The notes under the pieces are model-generated. The model was not told the DNA's origin. It ran no database searches and saw only the letters and a list, made by a program, of their open reading frames with translations. Below are positions 31,973 through 39,943 of a stretch of 64,000 bases of DNA, in pieces. Origin of the DNA: Acidobacteriota bacterium (GTDB lineage: Bacteria; Acidobacteriota; Terriglobia; Bryobacterales; Bryobacteraceae); assembly GCA_014584705.1 (NCBI GenBank), contig JACTMJ010000013.1:105996-169995 (forward strand). Reading direction: 5' to 3'. The stretch's first letter is position 1, and each line of letters starts with the position of its first letter. The position numbers were made by a program, and so were the translations under genes.

Positions 31973-32710
31973 TCAGCAAGCGCTTTCTGCAAGTAGAGCT
32001 TCAACATAGTCTTTCTGCCGGAGAAACTCCCCCTGCGAAATGAGTTGCTGGCGATAATTCTCACGCAGAAACTGCACTGGGTCGGAGTCGCTGCGTCGTC
32101 GGTTGCAGTCGTCACACGCAGTGACGATGTTGTGCTTCCGATTCGTCCCACCTTTCGCTACGGGCACGAGATGGTCGAGTACGAAATTCTCTTCAGTGAG
32201 GGCGGTAGTGCAGTAAATGCAGGAGTGACCGTCACGCGCGAGAACCACCAATCTGCGGCCTGGGTCTGTGTAGTAGTCCCGCTCGTCTTTCGTCAGGGGT
32301 TCGGCCCGTGCCTCTCGCTCCTCTTGATCCATGAGTACGCGGCATGCGGGGATGTCACTTGGCAGATGTACCGATATTTCATTCGCGTTTCCGCGTTGGC
32401 GGTTGACGGCTATGCAGTTGTGCTCAAACAGGTCTGGAAGCCTTCGTTTGACCGTGGTGTGATCTATGATGTTGCCTTGCTCGGATCGAATGAACGAACC
32501 AACCCGAGCCCACGGGACAATGATCTCACCTTTGCCGGTCTCAAACCACGAGAGGTGAAAGAGGACTTGGTAGACAACTACGGCTTTGTCTTTCACGACA
32601 CGGGAAAGGTATCGCGTGATGAATGCGGACTCTTGGACGTAGCGGTCAAGCGAGATCCGGTCCGGAAGAGACTGGATGGTGCCCTTGAGGATGTCAGTGA
32701 TATATGCCAT
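31973..32710 (-). CDS. HNH endonuclease with N-terminal winged-helix-like domain
   Basis: A 245-residue protein. The C-terminal HNH site is CIYCTTALTEENFVLDHLVPVAKGGTNRKHNIVTACDDCNRRRSD (about 164-208): two CxxC zinc pairs, DH, N and the NRR end of the fold. The N-terminal 110 residues (YQVLFHLSWFETGKGEIIVPWARVGSFIRSEQGNIIDHTTVKRRLPDLFEHNCIAV) look like a winged helix. This combination is common in element-borne regulators or nucleases of unknown target. It is convergent with the relaxase and downstream (same strand) of the DUF6650 pair. Confidence 0.75.
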   Translation of the reverse strand: MAYITDILKGTIQSLPDRISLDRYVQESAFITRYLSRVVKDKAVVVYQVLFHLSWFETGKGEIIVPWARVGSFIRSEQGNIIDHTTVKRRLPDLFEHNCIAVNRQRGNANEISVHLPSDIPACRVLMDQEEREARAEPLTKDERDYYTDPGRRLVVLARDGHSCIYCTTALTEENFVLDHLVPVAKGGTNRKHNIVTACDDCNRRRSDSDPVQFLRENYRQQLISQGEFLRQKDYVEALLAESAC

Positions 32711-32817
32711 GAGCTCGGCCCTAGATGGCTATCGTGCTCTCATACTCTTGATTGTGCAGGCTTGCATGAAGCCTATCTTGCTCGCTGCTCGCCCTAGAAT
32801 CATACCAGTAGAAGCGT

Positions 32818-33090
32818 TCACGATCGGCGACCATCGCCTCCAAAGCCGCTTTCGACATATCTGAAGACATACTCTCCTGTTCTGGCCAAAATTGACCTCC
32901 GGCGGCGTGCCGCCTGATCTGGCCTCAATGCAATCTCTTCGTACTCCACCTGGTGATTCCCGTGAATCCACTTCTGGGGAAGATCGAGGGGTTGTGCGTC
33001 ATTCGTCGCGGCCAATCGAACAGCGCAAGCTAGCCGGAACTGAAGTTCCGCTGCGAAGAGATGCGCAATTTGTTTCTCACGTTCGTCCAT
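32818..33090 (-). CDS. Hypothetical protein, 90 residues
   Basis: No family recognised. The ATG at 33090 overlaps the end of the DUF6650 gene by 14 bases, so it is probably translated from the same message. The N-terminal half (MDEREKQIAHLFAAELQFRLACAVRLAATND) is a likely amphipathic helix; the C-terminal half is Arg-rich. It may be a small partner of the DUF6650 protein. Confidence 0.45.
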   Translation of the reverse strand: MDEREKQIAHLFAAELQFRLACAVRLAATNDAQPLDLPQKWIHGNHQVEYEEIALRPDQAARRRRSILARTGEYVFRYVESGFGGDGRRS

Positions 33091-33583
33091 CGGAACCTTC
33101 CTCGTCTTTCGCCGGCAAAATCACGGCAAGTTTGTCCTCGACATCAAGCTTGAACCGAGTTGCGATGCGCGCTAGATGGACACCAAAGGTGCCGCGTAGC
33201 TCGCCGAGAGCACTGTAAAAGGCCCAACTAGCCCGGTGGCCCCGATGATTCGCGTAGACAACGATTCGCTCGTCTTCATCTGCACCGACGAGATCCAAGA
33301 ATTTGCGGCAGGCAATCCGCATCGCGCGCAAACTGGCGACGAACTCGGAGCCTGAATCCAGCTTTCCAATCTCGTCGGTCAGAAATCGACGGATGTCTAG
33401 AATTGAGCTGACGCAGTGTGAAGGAACTTCCAACTCATCCGGCGCGTAGAGCACACGGCGATCCTCGAGAAACGTGACTACTCGCCGGGCCGCCGAAACC
33501 TCAAGTTCCGTAGGTTGCCATGATACTCCGCCGAGCGGCGTCGAAATGCCCGTCAGCCGGTTTGCAATCTCCCTGAACTTCAT
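33077..33583 (-). CDS. DUF6650 family protein
   Basis: A 168-residue protein starting MKFREIANRLTGISTPLGGVSWQP, the signature opening of DUF6650. The middle (AARRVVTFLEDRRVLYAPDELEVPSHCVSSILDIRRFLTDEIGKL) and the later YANHRGHRASWAFYSALGELRGTFG match the rest of the family as I remember it. GGAGG precedes the ATG at 33583. Function unknown; the family is found scattered near mobile and defence genes. It overlaps the 90-residue gene downstream. Confidence 0.72.
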   Translation of the reverse strand: MKFREIANRLTGISTPLGGVSWQPTELEVSAARRVVTFLEDRRVLYAPDELEVPSHCVSSILDIRRFLTDEIGKLDSGSEFVASLRAMRIACRKFLDLVGADEDERIVVYANHRGHRASWAFYSALGELRGTFGVHLARIATRFKLDVEDKLAVILPAKDEEGSDGRT

Positions 33584-33925
33584 CAAGCCTCCGCTTCAGA
33601 CAGCCGTACCGGCCGCCGGGACTTTCATTGCTTCATTGTCGCAATCACGCAGATGGTTCACGCAGATCGGCAAGTGATGCCGAGAGCGGCAGTGCACCCG
33701 CGGAACCGTCCCGAGTACTCGGCAATCCGGGAGAGAGCCATACTGCCCGCATCTCGCCCGCTTGTCCAACTGCACCCCAGCAAACTGTCAACCACGGTTC
33801 CGAGAAACCGACTCGCCACCATCATCGGTCGACCGCACGAAAACTCCCCAGACTTGACTTGATGCTAGCTACGACTGTGAGTAGACCGGACCCAAAACTA
33901 CGAGGCACTTGACACTCCGCGTTTC
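33584..33925. other. Intergenic region before the ArdC operon
   Basis: No gene supported. It should hold divergent promoters. A candidate plus-strand promoter is TTGACA (33909-33914) with CAAAAT 17 bases on, just before and inside the small frame at 33926. GATGCTAGCTACGA near 33861 contains another GCTAGC core. Confidence 0.45.
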
Positions 33926-34123
33926 GTGGCGCAAAATGCCAGCATGGACAAGCTAGCTAGTATACAAGCTGTTACTCAAGCGTTTGACTTCGAAAGTGCA
34001 CGGAATGAGCAACCCACCAGTCCGAATGAGATGCTCGACGAGGTGGGAGGCGAGCTGCTTCAAAGCTCCGGCTTCGAGGACGAGGAATCCGAGCCGGGCT
34101 TTGAGGAAGAGGAGGTGTTCTGA
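33926..34123 (+). CDS. Small acidic protein coupled to ardC, 65 residues
   Basis: A short frame (GTG at 33926, or ATG at 33944) ending one base into the ardC start: TGATG. The C-terminal third is very acidic (DEESEPGFEEEEVF), and its GAGGAAGAGGAGG codons also serve as the ribosome site for ardC. The overlap argues it is a real, translationally coupled gene. Strong net negative charge on an element that carries anti-restriction functions recalls DNA-mimic proteins, but this is speculation. ACAAGCTAGC (33948-33957) falls inside the first codons, so the true start may be later. Confidence 0.45.
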   Translation: MAQNASMDKLASIQAVTQAFDFESARNEQPTSPNEMLDEVGGELLQSSGFEDEESEPGFEEEEVF

Positions 34124-35520
34124 TGGCGACCGCTGCTTCCGATTCAACCTCCCAGGCGACAACCGTTGTGCAGCTAGCCCGTCGCGACTTTCGACAGGAG
34201 GTCACCGATCAGATTGTTGCCATGCTGGAGAAAGGCACCGCTCCTTGGCAGAAGCCGTGGGAGCCGGGTGTCCTGCAACTTCCGCTTAATCCCACCACCG
34301 GCAAGGTCTACCGGGGTGGGAATGCCCTCCATCTGATGGCGGTCGCGGGACGAAAGGGTTTCGAGGACCCTCGGTGGCTGACGTACCGTCAAGCACAGGA
34401 GCATGGGTGGCAGGTACGGCAGGGCGAGAAGGGCACCCACATCGAGTTCTGGCAGTTTCCGGAGCGTGACCCGAATCGCGAATCCAGCGAGAAGCCGAAT
34501 GCGGCTGGCTCCTCGGGCAGCGAGACGGAACGCGACGAAGGTCCAGCACGGATGCTCCATCGGATCTACACCGTCTTCAATGGGCAGCAAATCGAGGGAA
34601 TCCCAGAGTACGCTCCACAGAAAACGCAGGAGTGGGAAGCGGTGCAGGCGGGGGAGCGGATTCTCGTCAACTCTGGGGCACGCATTACGCACGATCAGGA
34701 TGACCGGGCGTTCTACAGTCCGGCTTCCGACAAGATCCATCTCCCGCCCCGGGAAGCATTCAAGAACGCGTCAGACTACTACGGGACGGCGCTCCATGAA
34801 CTATCCCATTGGAGCGGCCATCAAACGCGGCTCAATCGCGAGACCCTCAACGAAAGCTACCGCTTCGGCGACACCAACTACGCGAAGGAGGAGCTTCGAG
34901 CAGAACTCGCCAGCGTCTTCCTCGCCGCGGAGAAAGGCATTCCCCACAATCCGGAACAGCATGCCGCCTACGTCGCCTCGTGGATCCAGACCCTCAAGAA
35001 CGACAAGAACGAGATATTCCGGGCGGCCAAGGACGCACATGCCGCCGCCGACTACCTGATCGCTTTCGACAAGGAACTTCCCAAGGACCGATCTCCGCAA
35101 GAGCCCACGCGGACCGAAACCGCAGAACTGGTTGCCGCGCGTGAGCCTGCTGCCGGGGCAGCTTCGGTAACCGAAAAGCAGACTGCCACTGAGTCCCGAC
35201 TTCCGGTGGAAGCTGGGCCGAAACGACTCGCGGAAGAGTCTCTTGCCGCAGCCCAGGATCTTACAAAGCGGGTCTTCGGGGACAAAGCTAAACACTATCT
35301 GGCCGACACCGAATCGGGTACCTACCGTGGAGTGATCGTCGCGGAGACCGCCCAGCACCTGGTGCAGCGCATCTCCCCGAAGTCAGTCGCAATTCATGAC
35401 AAAACCCTGCTTCCTTCGAGCGTCGCCCCCGGCGCAAACGTCCTGGTGTCGTATTCGAACAACGTGGCGCAAGTCCGTCCCTATAAGGCGCGGCAGAGAG
35501 CGCAGGCCTTGGCAAGATGA
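34123..35520 (+). CDS. ardC: ArdC-like antirestriction protein (ssDNA-binding, metallopeptidase-like)
   Basis: A 465-residue protein. The N-terminal ArdC/DUF1738 domain (about 15-130) shows EVTDQIVAMLEKGTAPWQKPWEPG, YRGGNALHLM, DPRWLTYRQAQEHGWQVRQGEKGTHIEFWQF. A zincin-like domain follows with YGTALHELSHWSGHQTRLNR (HEXXH-type HELSH) and a downstream YAKEELRAELASVFLA Glu ligand. The C-terminal 130 residues are an extra region of unknown fold. ArdC proteins bind single-stranded DNA and protect incoming conjugated DNA from restriction in the recipient. The start overlaps the upstream stop (TGATG) and the stop overlaps the traG start (ATGA). Confidence 0.88.
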   Translation: MATAASDSTSQATTVVQLARRDFRQEVTDQIVAMLEKGTAPWQKPWEPGVLQLPLNPTTGKVYRGGNALHLMAVAGRKGFEDPRWLTYRQAQEHGWQVRQGEKGTHIEFWQFPERDPNRESSEKPNAAGSSGSETERDEGPARMLHRIYTVFNGQQIEGIPEYAPQKTQEWEAVQAGERILVNSGARITHDQDDRAFYSPASDKIHLPPREAFKNASDYYGTALHELSHWSGHQTRLNRETLNESYRFGDTNYAKEELRAELASVFLAAEKGIPHNPEQHAAYVASWIQTLKNDKNEIFRAAKDAHAAADYLIAFDKELPKDRSPQEPTRTETAELVAAREPAAGAASVTEKQTATESRLPVEAGPKRLAEESLAAAQDLTKRVFGDKAKHYLADTESGTYRGVIVAETAQHLVQRISPKSVAIHDKTLLPSSVAPGANVLVSYSNNVAQVRPYKARQRAQALAR

Positions 35521-37541
35521 ACGCACCGGTTGCACTCTATCGGGTTCCGAAGCCACCCGGATTTCTTGGTGGCTACCGCTGGCGGAGCCTTAACCTTGGC
35601 GTGGTCCTGTTATGCATGGTCAACGCATTCGCGACCCAGTACGTTGCCTTTGACCTTGGCTTCAAACCTGGGTTGGGCCGGCCGGTTCTGGTGCTTGGCA
35701 CCTATCCAATCTACCCTCCGTACGAATGGGCAGTCTGGCTGTGGCGGCTCGGTGCCCATCCCGATACCGAAGTCCGGTCCGCCGTTCTGAAGGGGGCACT
35801 GCTCATCGTCGCTGGTTCAGCGGCTTCCGTAGGACTCGCCTTCGCATCATCGCTCCCCCGCATTCGCGAGCTCAGCAAGAACACCGAGGATTTGCACGGC
35901 TCCGCGCGATGGGCAAGCGCCACCGAAGTCCGCGCTACGGGACTCCTCGATTCCGGACACGGGGTCTATGTGGGAGGCTGGCACGACACCCGGCATCGGC
36001 GCCTTCGCTACCTTCGGCACGACGGTCCGGAACACGTTCTCGCCTTTGCCCCAACGCGGAGCGGCAAGGGCATTGGGCTTGTGATTCCCACCTTGCTCGG
36101 TTGGGCAGAATCCGCCGTCGTGTACGACATCAAGGGAGAGAACTGGGCCAAGACCGCCGGCTTTCGTGCATCCCTTGGCCACATCTGCTTCAAGTTCTCT
36201 CCCGTAGAATCCGGCAACGGTTCCCGCTTCAACCCGCTCGCCGAGGTACGCATCAAGACGCCCCGCGACGTCTCCGATGCGCAGAACGTGGCGGACATGA
36301 TTGTGCGGACCGGCGAGGACAGTCCCCAGGAACGTTACTGGCAGGATGCCGCCGCCTCCATCACCACCGGGATGATCCTGCACGTGTGTTATGCAGCGGA
36401 AGCCGAGGGACGGGTGGCGTGCCTCGCTGACCTCGCCGCTGCATTCACCAAACCGGGCCAGACCTTCCGCGACACGCTCGCCGAACTGGAGAACTATCCC
36501 CATGACCCGTTATACGAACTCGAATGGCGTACCCCCGACTTCGAACGAACCGCAACGCACCCCGTGGTGCGGGAAAAGGTCCGTGAGATGCTCGACAAGG
36601 AAGACAAGGATTTCTCGGGCGTCCTCTCGACGGCCAAGACGGCCCTTTCGCTCTACAGCGATCCGCTGGTGGCCAAGAACACCGCAGCGAGCGATTTCAC
36701 GATCAACGATCTCGTCAATCATGCGACGCCGCTTTCGCTCTACCTGGTTGTGCCGCCGTCGGACAAGATCCGCTCGCGGCCACTGATGCGGCTGATCTTC
36801 ACGATGATCGTGAACCGCCTCACGGAGAGGATGGATTTCGAAGGCGCGGCACAGAAGCGCAACCGGCACCGGCTGCTCTTCCTGATCGACGAGTTCCCGT
36901 CGCTGAAGCGCATGGAGATCTTCGCCGACGCGCTCTCGTACATGGCCGGCTACGGACTGAAGGCGTACCTGGTGACGCAGGATATCCGGCAGATCGTGGA
37001 CGAGTACGGCCCAAACGAGAGCATCGTCTCGAACTGCCAAGTCCGCGTCGCGTATGCCCCAAACCAGTACGACACCGCGGAATTGCTCTCCAAGATGACG
37101 GGTACCACCACAGTACAGAAGGCGAGCTTCAATTTCTCAGGTTCCCGGCTTGCCCCCGTCGCCAACCACATCAGCGCGAGCGTAGACCACGTCGAGCGCC
37201 CGCTGATGACTCCCGATGAAGTGATGCGCATTCGCCCGCCGAAGAAGACATCTACCGATGGCGTGGAGCGCATCGTCGCACCGGGCGACATGCTGATCTT
37301 CGTGAGCGGCAGCCGGCCAATCTACGGGACCCAGATCCTGTACTTCACCGATCCCGAGTTCCGGCGCCGCGCCGCCATCGCCGCACCGATCCAGTTCCGC
37401 GCGATCGAGGACGGCAGGGTCCGCCCGCAACGTCCGTCAGATCGCACACCAAACGTCATCAGTAGGCCGGAACCCGAACCGCGGAACAACTCCGGATTCC
37501 TGGAACAACTAGAGATCGATCGAGAGGACACGGGCGCATAG
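35517..37541 (+). CDS. traG: Type IV coupling protein TraG/VirD4
   Basis: A 674-residue coupling protein that brings the relaxase-DNA complex to the Trb channel. Two N-terminal membrane helices (about 23-47 and 82-106) precede a cytoplasmic ATPase with Walker A FAPTRSGKGIGLVIPTLL (about 178-195), the VYDIKGENW motif, Walker B LLFLIDEFPSLKRMEIF, and LVTQDIRQI. Length and motifs are typical. It is translationally coupled to ardC and followed 22 bases later by ssb2. Confidence 0.95.
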   Translation: MNAPVALYRVPKPPGFLGGYRWRSLNLGVVLLCMVNAFATQYVAFDLGFKPGLGRPVLVLGTYPIYPPYEWAVWLWRLGAHPDTEVRSAVLKGALLIVAGSAASVGLAFASSLPRIRELSKNTEDLHGSARWASATEVRATGLLDSGHGVYVGGWHDTRHRRLRYLRHDGPEHVLAFAPTRSGKGIGLVIPTLLGWAESAVVYDIKGENWAKTAGFRASLGHICFKFSPVESGNGSRFNPLAEVRIKTPRDVSDAQNVADMIVRTGEDSPQERYWQDAAASITTGMILHVCYAAEAEGRVACLADLAAAFTKPGQTFRDTLAELENYPHDPLYELEWRTPDFERTATHPVVREKVREMLDKEDKDFSGVLSTAKTALSLYSDPLVAKNTAASDFTINDLVNHATPLSLYLVVPPSDKIRSRPLMRLIFTMIVNRLTERMDFEGAAQKRNRHRLLFLIDEFPSLKRMEIFADALSYMAGYGLKAYLVTQDIRQIVDEYGPNESIVSNCQVRVAYAPNQYDTAELLSKMTGTTTVQKASFNFSGSRLAPVANHISASVDHVERPLMTPDEVMRIRPPKKTSTDGVERIVAPGDMLIFVSGSRPIYGTQILYFTDPEFRRRAAIAAPIQFRAIEDGRVRPQRPSDRTPNVISRPEPEPRNNSGFLEQLEIDREDTGA

Positions 37542-37563
37542 CCCCACTGAGGAGGTCCATCAA

Positions 37564-38001
37564 ATGCAGAAGAATCGAATCGAACTGGCCGGCTACCTTG
37601 CGGCCAAACCCGAACTTCGCCAACTGCCATCCGGCACGCAAGTTGCGAACGCCCGACTGGCCGAAGGCTACCGCTTTGTGGACCGCAACAAGCAGGAACA
37701 GCAACATACGAACTGGCACAGCCTTGTGTTCTATGGCGACATCTCCGAGATCGCCGCAAGCTTCGAGAAAGGAGACAACCTCTTCATCGAAGGTACCCTG
37801 CAGACTCGCCAGTTCACACCCAAGGACGGCAGCCAGCGGACGGTGTACGAAGTCATTGTCCGCAAGGTTCACCAAATCGCCAAACCCAAAACGGCCAACA
37901 CTCCGCCCGACGACAACAACCCCGATTCGGACCCGAATCCCATTCAGAACCCCGAACCCACGGAGCACGACGATGACGACGACGGTACTTGGCCGGTCTA
38001 G
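37564..38001 (+). CDS. ssb: Second single-stranded DNA-binding protein
   Basis: A 145-residue SSB: MQKNRIELAGYLAAKPELRQLPSGTQVANARLAEGYRFVDRNKQEQQHTNWHSLVFYGDISEIAASFEKGDNLFIEGTLQTRQF, an OB fold with the conserved N-W-H core. The C-terminal tail is Pro/Asn/Asp-rich and very acidic (EHDDDDDGTWPV) rather than ending DDxPF. It is clearly diverged from the SSB at 27608. GAGGAGG about 10 bases before the ATG supports the start. Its 3' end overlaps the traF gene by 29 bases in another frame. Confidence 0.9.
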   Translation: MQKNRIELAGYLAAKPELRQLPSGTQVANARLAEGYRFVDRNKQEQQHTNWHSLVFYGDISEIAASFEKGDNLFIEGTLQTRQFTPKDGSQRTVYEVIVRKVHQIAKPKTANTPPDDNNPDSDPNPIQNPEPTEHDDDDDGTWPV

Positions 38002-38518
38002 CTATCGCCGCCTGCGGGCACTGCTCCTCGTCCTATGTGGAGTGTCTGGCACGGTTCTTGCTGCAGGAGCCTTCGGTGTCCGGTTGAACGTGACTGCCAG
38101 CCTCCCGGTCGGTCTGTATCTCGCGACTTCGAATGCGAGCGCAGCGTTGGTCGAATTCTGTCCTGCAGAACCCTTCGCCACCGAGAGCCGCGACCGAAAC
38201 TACCGGCCCAAGAGCATCGCTTGCCCCGATGGAGCAGCACCACTGGTTAAGCCCATCGTTGCGAAGCCCGGCGACGCGGTTCTGGTGACAGAATCAGGGA
38301 TCGCAGTGAATGGCAGGGTATTCACGCAATCCGCTGCCCTCCAAGTCGATGGCGGCGGCAGGCAACTCAAGCCGTGGCCATTCGGGACGTACGAGCTCGC
38401 GGCGAACGAACTGTGGGTCGTTTCGACATACAGGGGAAGCTACGACTCGCGATACATGGGTCCGATCCGGCGCAGCCAAGTCAAAGAATTGCTGATGCCA
38501 ATGTGGGTGATCGAATGA
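37973..38518 (+). CDS. traF: TraF-like S26 signal peptidase (conjugal pilin maturation)
   Basis: A 181-residue S26-family protease. After an N-terminal helix (LRALLLVLCGVSGTVLAAGAF) comes NVTASLPVGLYLAT with the catalytic Ser in SLPVGLY and KPIVAKPGDAVLV with the catalytic Lys, followed by GPIRRSQVKELLMPMW near the end. RK2 TraF cuts and cyclises the TrbC pilin. The ATG at 37973 lies inside the end of ssb2; no better start exists downstream of that gene. Its stop overlaps the traB-like start (ATGA). Confidence 0.88.
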   Translation: MTTTVLGRSSYRRLRALLLVLCGVSGTVLAAGAFGVRLNVTASLPVGLYLATSNASAALVEFCPAEPFATESRDRNYRPKSIACPDGAAPLVKPIVAKPGDAVLVTESGIAVNGRVFTQSAALQVDGGGRQLKPWPFGTYELAANELWVVSTYRGSYDSRYMGPIRRSQVKELLMPMWVIE

Positions 38519-39675
38519 CAGCACGAATCCAAGCGTCTTCATCCGTAGCCTTCGCAGCAGCCATCGGTGCGGTCGCCTGGCGCGGTCCGATGTGGGTCCT
38601 AAGCTCGGTGATCCTCATCCCGGCACTGGCTTATCTCCAAACCACTCGTACGGCATGCTTCGCCGTCGTCGCTGCCTACTACGCCGCAGCAAGCTGGGAG
38701 ATGATCCCCGTGCTCCAAGCTGGGCCATGGCTTAGCGGCAGCCATTCCCTTTCCGTCATCGTCTTCGCACTCGCAATCTTTGTGCTCACGAGCACCTGGA
38801 CCATTCTGTGGACACCAGATTCGAGATGGAAGCCGATCCGCACCCTATGCGCTTTCGTCGTATCGATTATTCCGCCTATGGGTCTCCTGGGTTGGGCCTC
38901 GCCGATCATGGCCGCAGGTGTCTTATTTCCAGGTATGAAGTGGACCGGGCTCGCAATTACGATGCTGATTCCATCGGTTCTGCTTGCGCCGATCCGAATC
39001 TCTGCAGCGACGGTCCTCGCCGCCACCAGCCTCCTCGCGAATGCCGTCTACATGCCGGCGATGCCAACTCCAGGATGGACCGCAGTCAACCTGCCGCACC
39101 CGCAAGCGACGGACGAGTTCACTCAGCTAACGAAAAACCTCGACGTAATTCGGCAAGCACTGTCAGATAAGCCAGACCAAGTCCTGATTTTCCCGGAGTC
39201 GACAATTCAGCGCTGGAACGAGGCCACAAAGCTCTACGCCTACGCAGCAAGTCGCTCACTCGCTTACGAGAGGAGACTTGCAGTCGTAGGCACAACGTTC
39301 CCCATCCCAGGTTCAGGCAAGCAGCACAACGGGGCAGTTCTGCTCGGAACCAACGGTGAGGAAGTGAGGTACATCCAACGTGTTCCGGTTCCACTGGCGA
39401 TGTGGAACCCATTCGGCACCGAAGGATTTCGACTTTGCTTGACCTGCTCAGGAACGGCCCAAATCGGAAAGCACCGAACTGCGGTCCTAATCTGCTACGA
39501 GCAGCTTCTACCGTGGACGCTGATGCATTCCACGTGGGAATCTCCCTCTGTCCTGGTTGGCATGTCCAGTTCCGAGTGGACCGGGCACACCTCAATTCCA
39601 GAAGCGCAAAGCCTTTCACTCCACGCATGGGGGCGCCTCTTCGAACTGCCCGTGCTCGAATCTGTCCATCGCTAG
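38515..39675 (+). CDS. traB: TraB-like conjugal protein (nitrilase fold, membrane)
   Basis: A 386-residue protein with about five N-terminal membrane helices (to about residue 175) and a C-terminal nitrilase-like domain: VLIFPESTIQRWNEATK (catalytic Glu), a YIQRVPVPLAMWNPF strand, and TAVLICYEQLLPW with the nucleophilic Cys in ICYE. The expected catalytic Lys position is not clear. This matches TraB of Ti and related plasmids, resembling apolipoprotein N-acyltransferase; TraB increases transfer efficiency. It is translationally coupled to traF. The protein could be an acyltransferase of pilin or a lipoprotein (inference). Confidence 0.85.
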   Translation: MTARIQASSSVAFAAAIGAVAWRGPMWVLSSVILIPALAYLQTTRTACFAVVAAYYAAASWEMIPVLQAGPWLSGSHSLSVIVFALAIFVLTSTWTILWTPDSRWKPIRTLCAFVVSIIPPMGLLGWASPIMAAGVLFPGMKWTGLAITMLIPSVLLAPIRISAATVLAATSLLANAVYMPAMPTPGWTAVNLPHPQATDEFTQLTKNLDVIRQALSDKPDQVLIFPESTIQRWNEATKLYAYAASRSLAYERRLAVVGTTFPIPGSGKQHNGAVLLGTNGEEVRYIQRVPVPLAMWNPFGTEGFRLCLTCSGTAQIGKHRTAVLICYEQLLPWTLMHSTWESPSVLVGMSSSEWTGHTSIPEAQSLSLHAWGRLFELPVLESVHR

Positions 39676-39685
39676 TGAGGCCCCG

Positions 39686-39892
39686 ATGCTACTGACTGAC
39701 GACGCAAACGACGTCTTGACCATCGACGAACTGGCAAGAGCCCTCCGCTGTTCGAAGAGTCACGCGGCGAAGGTGCTGCGTGGCGAGGTTAGTGGGCTAC
39801 CCCGAATGCATCATGTGTCCGTCGGTCGGCGAAAGCTGGTGCGTCGTGAATGGCTGAATGCGTGGTTGGAGGAGAGCAAGCGGAAATGCTAG
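39686..39892 (+). CDS. Excisionase-like helix-turn-helix protein
   Basis: A 68-residue protein with a MerR-like/excisionase HTH: DVLTIDELARALRCSKSHAAKVLRGEV, then SVGRRKLVRREWLNAWLEE, the wing and final helix of HTH_17 proteins. It sits 51 bases before the integrase on the same strand, the usual position of xis. It should set the direction of recombination by bending attL or attR. Confidence 0.82.
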   Translation: MLLTDDANDVLTIDELARALRCSKSHAAKVLRGEVSGLPRMHHVSVGRRKLVRREWLNAWLEESKRKC

Positions 39893-39943
39893 CATCGCTT
39901 CCAGCACGGGATGGAACGCATTGGACGTAGGAAAGGAAATCCA

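Noticed and set aside
39886..39895. Palindrome ATGCTAGCAT across the excisionase stop
   Set aside because: It shares GCTAGC with the promoter motif but not the ACAAG half, and it lies inside coding sequence; probably chance.
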